Below, in pieces: positions 1 to 8,033 of a DNA stretch of 64,000 nt; the stretch's first letter is position 1, and every line of letters begins with the position of its first letter. Under the pieces are notes generated by a model. That model made no database searches. It was not told the origin of the DNA and saw only the letters and a list, made by a program, of their open reading frames with translations. The translations under genes were made by a program, and so were the position numbers. The DNA comes from an uncultured Oscillospiraceae bacterium (GTDB lineage Bacteria; Bacillota; Clostridia; Oscillospirales; Acutalibacteraceae), in contig UQBX01000002.1 of NCBI GenBank assembly GCA_900539425.1, forward strand, positions 62,001 through 126,000, in the 5' to 3' direction.

Positions 1-979
1 GAAGCAGCCTGTGGTTTGGATTTCTGCCGCCGCAGAACATATAGTACCCAAGCCAAGCGGCGCCTGAAGCAAATTTTGCAAAGCCCACACCGTAGCCGTC
101 TTTTTCCGATATATACGGCCTGCGGTGCTGGGTTACCTGATTTCCGGGGCCGATTTCACAAAAAGCATAAGGTACATCATCAAATACAGACTTATCATCC
201 ATTTTGTTTTTGTGAAGATCCGCGCCTATTTCATCTTCTGTTTTTGCGCTTGATATTGCAAAGCGGTTGTTTGGCTTGAGAGCGGTTTTGCCGTGTGTCC
301 ACGGAGCGTCAGGATATCCCCCCATCATAGGCAAAAGATTACGGTTCGGCATTGCGCTCGGCCATGCCGTCATTGTAAAAAACGGCGTTTTAAAGCCTAT
401 TTCTTCAGCAATTTTTTTCAGTGTAAGTATATGCTCGGTTTTGCCCGTGTACTCATTTTCAAGCTGAATACCGATAACCGTTTCGCCGTCCAAAAAATCT
501 TTTACCTCTTTATATAAGTGAGTCCAATATTCCCTAACCTCAGCCAAATACCGTTTGCTGTCTGTTCTGCTGCCGGGCATAAGCTGAATCCTTTTTGGGA
601 AACCGCCTCTTATTACCTCTCCGTGGCACCAGGGGCCTATTCTTAAAATACAAGGCATTTTTATATCGCGGCAAATGGTTAAAAAAGCGTTTATATTATT
701 ATCGTTGCTGAAATCGTATACACCTTTTTTTTCATTATGGTGATTCCAAAAAACATAAGTAGACACGGTGTTTATTCCGCAGTCCCGCATTTTAAGCAGA
801 GTTTCTTTCCACCGATTATACGGCAAACGGGAAAAATGCATTTCTCCCGCCACGATAGTATACGGCTCTGAATCCTTTGTAAAATAACGGGTATTTACAC
901 CATATCTGCTTTTTATATTTGAGTAGTTGAAATCACCGTCTTTTATCTGCCTGTGATCTGCATTTATGATTATATCCAT
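1..979 (-). CDS. GH35 beta-galactosidase-like glycosidase, 3' end cut by window edge
   Basis: Open frame from ATG at 979 running off the left edge, about 326 codons visible, without a stop. Upstream GGAG gives a clear ribosome site. I see the GH35 barrel start: GEMHFSRLP near residue 45, LLKMRDCGINTV near 61, YVFWNHH near 75, RIGPW near 113. QLENEY ending at Glu176 is the usual acid/base position. Glu274 (AFCEIG) may be the nucleophile. No signal peptide is visible, so it probably acts in the cytoplasm on imported galactosides. It is last in a minus-strand run after two phosphoesterase genes, 27 bases behind the previous stop. Substrate is inferred from the family only. Confidence 0.85.
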   Translation of the reverse strand, partial: MDIIINADHRQIKDGDFNYSNIKSRYGVNTRYFTKDSEPYTIVAGEMHFSRLPYNRWKETLLKMRDCGINTVSTYVFWNHHNEKKGVYDFSNDNNINAFLTICRDIKMPCILRIGPWCHGEVIRGGFPKRIQLMPGSRTDSKRYLAEVREYWTHLYKEVKDFLDGETVIGIQLENEYTGKTEHILTLKKIAEEIGFKTPFFTMTAWPSAMPNRNLLPMMGGYPDAPWTHGKTALKPNNRFAISSAKTEDEIGADLHKNKMDDKSVFDDVPYAFCEIGPGNQVTQHRRPYISEKDGYGVGFAKFASGAAWLGYYMFCGGRNPNHRLL

Positions 980-1006
980 CCTGTTCTCCGTTTGAGTTTT
1001 GCTTTG

Positions 1007-2089
1007 TTATTCAGATGTTATAACTATGTTTTCTATATTAACGCTTTGCTGTTCTGCGCTGCCGTTTATAGTAATAAGCGTTCCGCCTGTTTCTTCGGCA
1101 TGATTCCACGGCACGGGAGAAGGGCCTGTTTTAAGCCCGTATGTATATGTAATTCCGTCAACCTTAATGCTTGCGTTGTTTTCGTGGTCATGACCGCAGA
1201 AAATGTATTTTGTTGAGCCGAGCTCCTTGCATTTATCCACAAAGCCTGAATTTACGGGAGCCGCTCCCGGCAGATAATCGCAGTATCCGTAACCGTATTC
1301 TTCGGGTATAGTGTAACTGCCGTCTTCGCCCTTAACGCCGTATTTCTCAACAGCATCTCTGAATTCAGGAAATGCAAAATGAGAAAACGTCATTGAATCA
1401 ACCGTTCTGCCTGCTGCCTGCGCAATGCCTTTTACATTCCATTCATACCACGCAATTTGGTCATAACCCAACCATATCTCCCGTGTTTCACCGTTTTCAT
1501 ATTCGGTGTATTCGCTGTTATCAAACATAAACAATGTATACACAGGGGAGTTATTTTCTGTGATATTTATTACATAGTTTCCGCAGCCCCAAAGATTGGA
1601 CGGGCCTTTTTCCATAAGGCAGTATTCCGATTCCATATACAGATCAGCCTGCCAGTTTTTTGAATTTGAGGGAATTTCGGCATCATGATTACCGAATACG
1701 GGCGCCCAGGGAATTTCATATGAATCCATATGCTTTATAAAATTATAAATTGAAAACCTGCTTGCCAGTGCCGATAGATTATCTCCGGGCAAAACAATTA
1801 AATCAGGCTGTGTTTTTTCAACAAGAGCATCCATTTCATCATAGCATTTTGCGTTGATTCTAAGATCCGCCCATAGCTGAGTGTCCGTAAACATAAGAAT
1901 TTTAAAATCTTCTCTTGTTTTTTCAACTGTTTGAATTTTGCTTATGTCAAATTCCTGATCTGCGCTCCAAATTTCAACGTGTTTTTTACCGTTAAGAGGG
2001 AAAAACAGTGTTCCGAGAACCGCCAGCGCAACAACCAGAAAAATACAAAGCCCAGCTGTAATGATTTTGATAGTTTTTCTTTTTTTCAT
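1007..2089 (-). CDS. Membrane-anchored calcineurin-type metallophosphoesterase
   Basis: About 360 residues. One hydrophobic segment at residues 8-31 after a KKRK start suggests an N-terminal anchor with the enzyme outside the cell. Metal-binding motifs are in order: FTDT (Asp69), PGDN (101-104), GNHD (133-136), SHFAFPEF, and a C-terminal FCGHDHEN. This is the pattern of purple-acid-phosphatase-like phosphohydrolases. ATG at 2089 follows AAGGAG. A GTG at 2092 is an alternative start. It lies 33 bases after the lipoprotein phosphodiesterase and just before the GH35 gene, so the three probably form one transcript. The substrate cannot be told; a phosphorylated glycan or nucleotide is only a guess. 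Confidence 0.85.
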   Translation of the reverse strand: MKKRKTIKIITAGLCIFLVVALAVLGTLFFPLNGKKHVEIWSADQEFDISKIQTVEKTREDFKILMFTDTQLWADLRINAKCYDEMDALVEKTQPDLIVLPGDNLSALASRFSIYNFIKHMDSYEIPWAPVFGNHDAEIPSNSKNWQADLYMESEYCLMEKGPSNLWGCGNYVINITENNSPVYTLFMFDNSEYTEYENGETREIWLGYDQIAWYEWNVKGIAQAAGRTVDSMTFSHFAFPEFRDAVEKYGVKGEDGSYTIPEEYGYGYCDYLPGAAPVNSGFVDKCKELGSTKYIFCGHDHENNASIKVDGITYTYGLKTGPSPVPWNHAEETGGTLITINGSAEQQSVNIENIVITSE

Positions 2090-2122
2090 CACTGCTTACT
2101 CCTTAGCTTATATTTAAAAGGA

Positions 2123-3250
2123 TTATTTTGATAAAACATCTTCAGAAAATTTGCGGTTTGTGGCTATCCACGTCATTCGCTCTTCGTCTGACTGCTCTCC
2201 GTGGCCCTGATTTATGCCGCCGTGGTCGTTTGCGAATATCACAAGCCACTCTTCATTATACTCTTTTTCTCTTTCTTTCACTATCTGCAAAATATCGTAA
2301 GCCGATCTGTCGCACGAATACGCGCTGTTCATATAATGAGAATTGCCTGTTGAAAACTCATAGGTGTGGCCTGCTGTATCAACATTGTGGAATATTCCGC
2401 ACACAACATCCGTTCCCGATTCGATCTGAGCTATTACCCAGTCACGTATACCGGAATCATACGGCGCGGAAGGAGACGGAGTTTCAGGAGCAACAAAATT
2501 ATACAGTTCAAGGCTTTCAGCATATGTATCTTCAAGCTTATCTTTCTTTTCCCTGTCAGTATCACAGAATACCATAGGGATATTTCCGCTTTCCATTACA
2601 TATTTTACTTCTTCTTTTATATTAACGTCAAAATACTGATCCCAGTCAAACGCAACAGCAGTATTCAGCCCTTTTTCCGCATACTCAAGCATAAATGTTT
2701 TATACGTCATATTTTTACTGTCATCATTTGTTTTTATGCCGTGAGAACTGCCCCAAACACCTGTAAATTCCGAAGTCCAGCTTGCGGAGGTTGAAGTGGT
2801 CTGCTCTGTGTCTGTTCCCTTTTCTCCGCCGCAGTATGCCAAATAAATTCCGCCTTCATCCGATACGGTTCGTATAGCGCTTGAATTAAGAGTTGTGCTT
2901 TGGCTGCCGTTGAATTCATTTGTGTTTGTAAGAAGCCTTGCCGCCGCGTCTGCTCTCATTCCGTCAAAGCCTAAAAACAATACTTTTCTTGTCTTATTTT
3001 CGTTGGAAACAGCGTTTGAATCCGAAATCTCACATTCATCCAAATATGAATGCACTAAATTATAAATTTGATATTGCGGGATTGCCGTTTCGGGAGTGTT
3101 TTCCCAGATTTGGTACTCTCCCAGCTTAGCTGTGTAATCGGGGTCTGGGGAGACCTGGTCTTTATTTCCCTGACACGCCGAAAGTGTGCCTGCCATTATT
3201 GCGCCTGCAAGAATGCAGCAGCATGCTTTTGCAAATTTCTTTTTATTCAT
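2123..3250 (-). CDS. Lipoprotein phosphodiesterase, alkaline phosphatase superfamily
   Basis: 375 residues. The start has a lipoprotein signal peptide: lysines, a hydrophobic run, then LSAC with Cys26 as the lipidated residue. The mature part has the type I phosphodiesterase/alkaline phosphatase fold markers: LFLGFDGMRAD near 91 (Asp97 as metal ligand), a TSTSASW stretch that could supply the nucleophile, VDTAGH, and FANDHGG near the end. The ribosome site GAGGTGA sits ahead of ATG 3250. It is first in a minus-strand run with a metallophosphoesterase and a GH35 enzyme, and it is divergent from the GH101-like gene. It probably removes phosphate or phosphodiester groups at the cell surface. Confidence 0.8.
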   Translation of the reverse strand: MNKKKFAKACCCILAGAIMAGTLSACQGNKDQVSPDPDYTAKLGEYQIWENTPETAIPQYQIYNLVHSYLDECEISDSNAVSNENKTRKVLFLGFDGMRADAAARLLTNTNEFNGSQSTTLNSSAIRTVSDEGGIYLAYCGGEKGTDTEQTTSTSASWTSEFTGVWGSSHGIKTNDDSKNMTYKTFMLEYAEKGLNTAVAFDWDQYFDVNIKEEVKYVMESGNIPMVFCDTDREKKDKLEDTYAESLELYNFVAPETPSPSAPYDSGIRDWVIAQIESGTDVVCGIFHNVDTAGHTYEFSTGNSHYMNSAYSCDRSAYDILQIVKEREKEYNEEWLVIFANDHGGINQGHGEQSDEERMTWIATNRKFSEDVLSK

Positions 3251-3313
3251 AAATTTTCACCTCACCCTCATTTTATCGTTTTCTAAGCGCTATAACTTTA
3301 GAAAAAAGCTCAT

Positions 3314-3379
3314 GAAATTTAGAAATTCTGCGAAATTTTAATAGCTGATAATTTTTAATGGTTGTATTTCTAAATTTTC
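3314..3379. repeat. 12-bp inverted repeat in the divergent promoter region
   Basis: AAATTTAGAAAT at 3315-3326 is exactly inverted as ATTTCTAAATTT at 3366-3377. Both arms lie between the divergent starts at 3250 and 3457, upstream of the 3390 promoter. This suggests a shared operator, but no regulator gene is adjacent. Confidence 0.45.
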
Positions 3380-3389
3380 AAGCGTTTTT

Positions 3390-3417
3390 TTGAAAGAATC
3401 GCCCCACCCGATATGAT
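3390..3417 (+). promoter_or_regulatory. Candidate sigma-A promoter for the GH101-like gene
   Basis: TTGAAA at 3390-3395 and TATGAT at 3412-3417 with a 16-base spacer, about 40 bases before the start at 3457. By motif only. Confidence 0.5.
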
Positions 3418-3456
3418 ATTATGAGCTTATAAAACATAATTTCTGCGGAGGAAAAA

Positions 3457-4815
3457 ATGATCTACAGAGAAAACAAGGTTTATACCTATCATTATGATTA
3501 CACAAAATGCATGATGATGAAGCTGGGGCTGGCTTATCCCGAGCCGTCAGACACATCAAAAAGCCATGTGCTTATGACTTTTGAGCAGGCTCTTGAGTGC
3601 ATAAAGAAAATAGACGCTATGACTCCGTATATTACCAAAATATACTATTTGGTAGGCTGGCAATATAACGGGCACGATGATAAATATCCTGATTTTTTTG
3701 AAGTAAACAAAGCACTGAAAAGAAAAGAGGATAAAACCGCAAGGGACAGTCTGATCTGGCTTTATGAAGAAGCAAAAAAATATAATTCTGTTATAAGCCT
3801 TCACATAAACTTCAACGACGCATATGATGACGCGCCGTCTTTTGAACTGTTTAAAAACAGCAGTGCTCTTATCCGAAAAAAGAACGGCGAGCCTGACCCG
3901 ATTGAAAAATACAACGGAAAAGCCTGCTACAAAACCTGCTTTAAAGGTTACTGGGAATCTGGGCTTTTTAAAAAGCAGATAGACAAACTGCTGGAGTATC
4001 TGCCGTTTCTCCAGGAAAGCAAAACCATTCATGTTGACAATTTTCAGTGCTATCACAATTATGCACCGCGCGTAACTATTGCGCAGATGCAGGATTACAG
4101 AAGAAAAATGATAGACTATGTATACAGCAAGGGCATTGACATCACTTCAGAATTTACATATAAAGAAGACGAAAGCCTGCCGAACAAGCCTTTTTTGGGT
4201 ATCCCGAGAGATCATCACTCCAAAACTCAGATGGACACAGTAGGCATTATTCCCGCAAGCTGGTGGTGCGCGCGTATTACAAGGCGTGAATTGGTTGAAA
4301 TTCCTCCCCAGCTATATTCAGGCGGAATGTTCAGAAATAAAATTTATGACAAATACCTTTACGGAAATATGCACGGCGAAGATATAATAAAAATTGACGA
4401 TAAGGAATGGCACAAAAAATTCCTTCATGAGTTTGCAACGGTGCAGGTGCCTTATCATTTTCTGTGTTCAAAAAAGAGACTTAAAATCAAAGGCTTTTTA
4501 TTAACCGAAAAATGTATATTTTCAGACAATGTTGAATCCAAATTTAAAAACCGAATGATAACCCAAAACTCAACAGTTTTAAAATACAAAAACACACTCT
4601 TTCTGCCATATGTGCATAAAGAAAACGCCTATTTTGCATACAGCGAAAAAGGCGATAACAGGTTTTGGCAGGTAAATAAAAATGCCAAAAGCGCAAATGT
4701 GACGGAGATAACGCCCTCAGGAGCAGTATTCAAAGAACAGCTTAATGTTAAGGACGGAAAACTGGGGCTTAAAATAGAGCCGCATCAGGCTTTATTGGTT
4801 GAAGTTGTTTATTAA
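3457..4815 (+). CDS. Endo-alpha-N-acetylgalactosaminidase (GH101)-like glycosidase
   Basis: 452 residues, ATG after GCGGAGG. No signal peptide. A barrel-like series can be seen: YYLVGWQYNGHDDKYPD (64-79), SLHINFNDAY (114-123), IHVDNF with Asp194 and ITSEFTY with Glu232. GH101 enzymes use an Asp nucleophile and a Glu acid/base about 32 residues apart; here the gap is 38, and the motif surroundings look alike. Known GH101 proteins are usually far larger, secreted and multidomain, so this would be a short cytoplasmic form. It faces a GH35 galactosidase operon across a shared promoter region, which fits mucin-type O-glycan (Gal-GalNAc) breakdown. The family call rests on my recall of motifs, not a search. 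Confidence 0.5.
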   Translation: MIYRENKVYTYHYDYTKCMMMKLGLAYPEPSDTSKSHVLMTFEQALECIKKIDAMTPYITKIYYLVGWQYNGHDDKYPDFFEVNKALKRKEDKTARDSLIWLYEEAKKYNSVISLHINFNDAYDDAPSFELFKNSSALIRKKNGEPDPIEKYNGKACYKTCFKGYWESGLFKKQIDKLLEYLPFLQESKTIHVDNFQCYHNYAPRVTIAQMQDYRRKMIDYVYSKGIDITSEFTYKEDESLPNKPFLGIPRDHHSKTQMDTVGIIPASWWCARITRRELVEIPPQLYSGGMFRNKIYDKYLYGNMHGEDIIKIDDKEWHKKFLHEFATVQVPYHFLCSKKRLKIKGFLLTEKCIFSDNVESKFKNRMITQNSTVLKYKNTLFLPYVHKENAYFAYSEKGDNRFWQVNKNAKSANVTEITPSGAVFKEQLNVKDGKLGLKIEPHQALLVEVVY

Positions 4816-4843
4816 CAGCAAGCGGTTATTGCTTAAAATTATT

Positions 4844-4887
4844 AAAGACCGGGAAGGTTATGCTTTTAAGTACCTCCCCGGTCTTTT
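4844..4887 (+). terminator. Rho-independent terminator
   Basis: AAAGACCGGG pairs with CCCCGGTCTTT, with inner GGT/ACC support, followed by a T-rich tail. It ends the GH101-like gene. Confidence 0.75.
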
Positions 4888-5002
4888 ATTTGTAATACTA
4901 TATAAACTCAGACACCGAACGAACTATACAGCAATAACAACTTGAAGATATACAAAAATCTCAAATTATACTTGCCTGAAAAAAGGCTGGTAAGTTATAT
5001 TA

Positions 5003-6472
5003 TTATTCGCTGAGAGTGCCGGCTGCCTTTCTTCTTTCGGCAAGTTCACGGGTGATGCGCTCTTTCTTTTCACCTACAAGATCATAGAAGAACATAGGTA
5101 TTGTGCAGATAAGCAGGCTGACTGCGGGCACAATGGAGATAAGGCTGAACATACCCTGGCGCACTGCGTGGCCCATTTCAAGCGGATTTGCCGTTACCTC
5201 TGCGTTTATTGACGCAACATCAAGATTTACTATCATATACATAACAACTATAAAACCTGTTGCGAGCGCATTGCTGAATGAGGTTACGAAGCTCTGTATC
5301 GCCTGACCTGTACCTGCAAGACGCACGCCTGTTTTCCACTCCATATAATCAAGGCTGTCGCCTATCATGGCAAAAGCGCAGACATTTATGGCGCCGAGCG
5401 GTATGCAGGAGATAACGAAAAACGGCACGCACGCCCAGAAATTTTCATACCCTATCATATAGATGATAAAGCTTGAAGCAGCGCCGAGAAGCGACGTGCT
5501 TATTATTATCTGCTTGTAATTAAATTTTTTGAAAACTAGCGGCATTACAAGCATTGTTATAAACATACCTGCCGCCGCTGCAACCTGAAACACGGTTGAA
5601 ACAAGGCTTATGTTGGACTGAAGCGCCGCTTCACGCTCTGCGCCAGAAAGACCCGAGGGGTCTTTGCCGATATAAAATGCATATCTTGCAACATGAACGG
5701 CACCCGCCTGATAAAGATAGCGGGCGGCGGAAAGAATACCCATAAGAGCCGTAAGAAGAAGCGGCTTGCAGGTTAAAATTATTTTTACTACCCCTTTTTC
5801 TCCCTCTTTTTTCTTGGGCGGGGGCGGTATCTTTACACGTTCCTTTGTTTTGAAATAAACGGGAATGAACAGAATATTGCCCACTATGGCGCAGAAAAGC
5901 GTTATGGTCATATACTTTGTTTCTTCAAGTTCAGTACCGCTGAGGCCGAAACTCGGCAGAATAAATCCGAGCAGCATGAAAAACGCCATCGGCACTGCGG
6001 AGCCGACACCGTTTGAAGTACGTGCCTTACTGATTATTGCGCCGCGCTCATCAGGATTCGGCGTCATAAGATTTGGCAGGCTCCAGAACGGAACATCGCT
6101 TACCGAATAAACCGTTGCCCACATAATATATGTAATCACGGCATACGCCATAAGGGCGCCGCCGGAAAGATCGGGCGAGTAAAACAGCAGAACCGTCAGA
6201 ATCGCAATCGGAATAGGCGTATAGATTATATAACTTTTAAGTTTGCCGTGCTTTGGGTTTGCTCTGTCCATATAATAGCCGAGAATGGGGTCGATAGCGG
6301 CGTCCCATATTCTGGCAAGCAAAACCAGAAGCAAAACAAAAAGCGGTGTGAGTTTCAGAACATTGAGATAAAAATCTGATATGTATGAACTCATTATGGC
6401 GTACACCATGCCCTGCCCCAGAGCACCTATCGCATACGCCATCCATTCCTTGGTGGGCACATAGTTTTTCAT
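5003..6472 (-). CDS. GPH-family sugar:cation symporter (MFS fold)
   Basis: About 489 residues with roughly 12 hydrophobic segments. The first third has ARIWDAAIDPILGYYMDR, the typical GPH (MelB-type) loop: an Asp-rich helix 2 followed by the cytoplasmic signature. I set the start at ATG 6472 (MKNYVP), preceded by GAGGGG; an upstream TTG at 6487 would overlap that ribosome site. The role is uptake of a glycoside, pentoside or hexuronide with Na+ or H+. It follows the metallophosphoesterase gene at 7890 by 44 bases, same strand, so the two are likely co-transcribed. A second GPH protein lies at 11799. The sugar is not known. Confidence 0.88.
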   Translation of the reverse strand: MKNYVPTKEWMAYAIGALGQGMVYAIMSSYISDFYLNVLKLTPLFVLLLVLLARIWDAAIDPILGYYMDRANPKHGKLKSYIIYTPIPIAILTVLLFYSPDLSGGALMAYAVITYIMWATVYSVSDVPFWSLPNLMTPNPDERGAIISKARTSNGVGSAVPMAFFMLLGFILPSFGLSGTELEETKYMTITLFCAIVGNILFIPVYFKTKERVKIPPPPKKKEGEKGVVKIILTCKPLLLTALMGILSAARYLYQAGAVHVARYAFYIGKDPSGLSGAEREAALQSNISLVSTVFQVAAAAGMFITMLVMPLVFKKFNYKQIIISTSLLGAASSFIIYMIGYENFWACVPFFVISCIPLGAINVCAFAMIGDSLDYMEWKTGVRLAGTGQAIQSFVTSFSNALATGFIVVMYMIVNLDVASINAEVTANPLEMGHAVRQGMFSLISIVPAVSLLICTIPMFFYDLVGEKKERITRELAERRKAAGTLSE

Positions 6473-6516
6473 AAATTTTCCCCTCAAAAAATTTTATAAT
6501 AACCCTAAGCCGCGGC

Positions 6517-7890
6517 TTAAAGAGATATTACTGTATTATTGTTGTCTATCATATCCGCTTTGAAAAGCGCGTCGGAAAGAACGGGGCGTATCGTATCACG
6601 ATACTGCGCCTTTAATTTTTGCGACGGAATAATACGGAAAACCGCGTCCGCAACAGCCATAAAGGAATCATATTCCGCACTGCCGGGAGCATAATCGCGC
6701 GTGCCGCCGTAAACATTATTTATAACCGTAATAAGAAAATCACACACACGCACATCATACATTCTGGGCGCGACTTTACTTAATACGCCGAGCATTCTGC
6801 CCGCTTTTTTGAACGTGAGTTTATCAAGCATTTTGCCCGCCATATTGATAGGCAGTTTCAGCTTTTGTGACTGCTCCTTTTTTAAGCTGAAACTCTCGCC
6901 GAGTTCGCAGAAGCGGTCTATATCGTGTGCGGCAGAATAAAAAATATCATGCAGCATGTAGTCAAAATGTTCCTCAAGATACCGCATATAAGGTTTGCAC
7001 TGCGTATCCCAGTTCATCTTTTCGGGGTGCAGAGTGGTTACCGAAAGCGTATTGCCGTCAAGCACCATTTTTCTTACAGGGCTTGGATAAGCGGTAAGGC
7101 ACCCTGTGTTTATCTCATAAAACGCGCCGCCGTTTTTGCCGTCATAGCGGCTGATATTCTGCATATGGGTATGACCCGTAAACAGAAATCTGATACCGTT
7201 TGAGGCAAGGAACTCAGCAAAATCATCCGCATCATCAATCATTTCCTGAGGACTGAACATACGGTAAAATTTCACGGGGGCAAGGACGGGATGGTGGCAC
7301 ACGGCAAGCATTTCATCCCCTGCCGCTTTTGCGTCATCTATCTGCTGCTTTGCCCATTCAAGCTGTTCATCGGAAAATCCGTAATTATCAGATCCCCAGC
7401 CTTCCCTGTCATCATTAAGCATCAGGATACGGTAGCCCTCATCAAGCTTTGCGCAATATGAATTTGTTGGTTTATGTATACTTAGAGCATCACTCAAACC
7501 GAAATCGTAATAAATATCAAAAAGCTGCTCTTTTGTTGCGCACTCCGTTATATATTCGCCGTTTTCATTATACCCTCTTGGGTCTGGGCGAATATCGTGG
7601 GAGGCGGTAATCAGAAATATCTTTTTACCCGCCGCTTTCAGCTTTTTCAGTTTTTCGGCAAGTGAAATATGCCCCGCCATCTCGCCGTCACAAACTACGT
7701 CGCCCGTAACAAGGACGATATCACAACTGCCGTCTTTGGCGATAAGTTCAAGCGCGGCGTCAACAATGGCTTCGCTTTGAGCAACGCAGCGCTGGTCATA
7801 AAGCGCGCGTTTTTCCCATTCTTTTCCGCAGGCGCCGAGCACTCTTGCGGGATAATAGTGTAAGTCAGTTATCTGAAAAAAGGTTAACAA
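6517..7890 (-). CDS. Cytosolic metallophosphoesterase
   Basis: 457 residues, starting at TTG 7890 after GGGGGTG; no nearer in-frame ATG preserves the conserved N-terminus. Motifs: ITDLHY (Asp9, His11), VTGDVVCDG (61-69), ITASHD (95-99), VCHHPV and FTGHTHMQ. In the third motif the usual Asn of GNHD is Ser (SHD), a change at a normal metal ligand and worth noting. There is no signal peptide. The C-terminal 170 residues after the phosphoesterase core are helical-looking and unassigned. It sits just upstream of a sugar symporter on the same strand, suggesting work on an imported phosphorylated compound or a phosphodiester. Confidence 0.8.
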   Translation of the reverse strand: MLTFFQITDLHYYPARVLGACGKEWEKRALYDQRCVAQSEAIVDAALELIAKDGSCDIVLVTGDVVCDGEMAGHISLAEKLKKLKAAGKKIFLITASHDIRPDPRGYNENGEYITECATKEQLFDIYYDFGLSDALSIHKPTNSYCAKLDEGYRILMLNDDREGWGSDNYGFSDEQLEWAKQQIDDAKAAGDEMLAVCHHPVLAPVKFYRMFSPQEMIDDADDFAEFLASNGIRFLFTGHTHMQNISRYDGKNGGAFYEINTGCLTAYPSPVRKMVLDGNTLSVTTLHPEKMNWDTQCKPYMRYLEEHFDYMLHDIFYSAAHDIDRFCELGESFSLKKEQSQKLKLPINMAGKMLDKLTFKKAGRMLGVLSKVAPRMYDVRVCDFLITVINNVYGGTRDYAPGSAEYDSFMAVADAVFRIIPSQKLKAQYRDTIRPVLSDALFKADMIDNNNTVISL

Positions 7891-7977
7891 GGCAAGACAC
7901 CCCCTATTTTATTATAAAGGGTTTTGTCAAATTTACAACATATTTTTGCCTTGGACAGGTAAAATAAAGCGAAAAAT

Positions 7978-8008
7978 AAAAGGTCTGCCGAAGGGCAGAC
8001 CTTAAATG
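7978..8008 (-). terminator. Terminator of the metal ATPase operon
   Basis: AAGGTCTGCC and GGCAGACCTT pair around a 4-base loop. On the minus strand the stem is followed by TTTTATTTTT. Confidence 0.8.
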
Positions 8009-8033
8009 TTTTACGCAATTATAAAAGTGTAAA

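Noticed and set aside
2128..2794. Plus-strand open frames of 142-149 codons
   Set aside because: They lie opposite the lipoprotein phosphodiesterase, have no ribosome site and read as Cys/His/Phe-rich noise.
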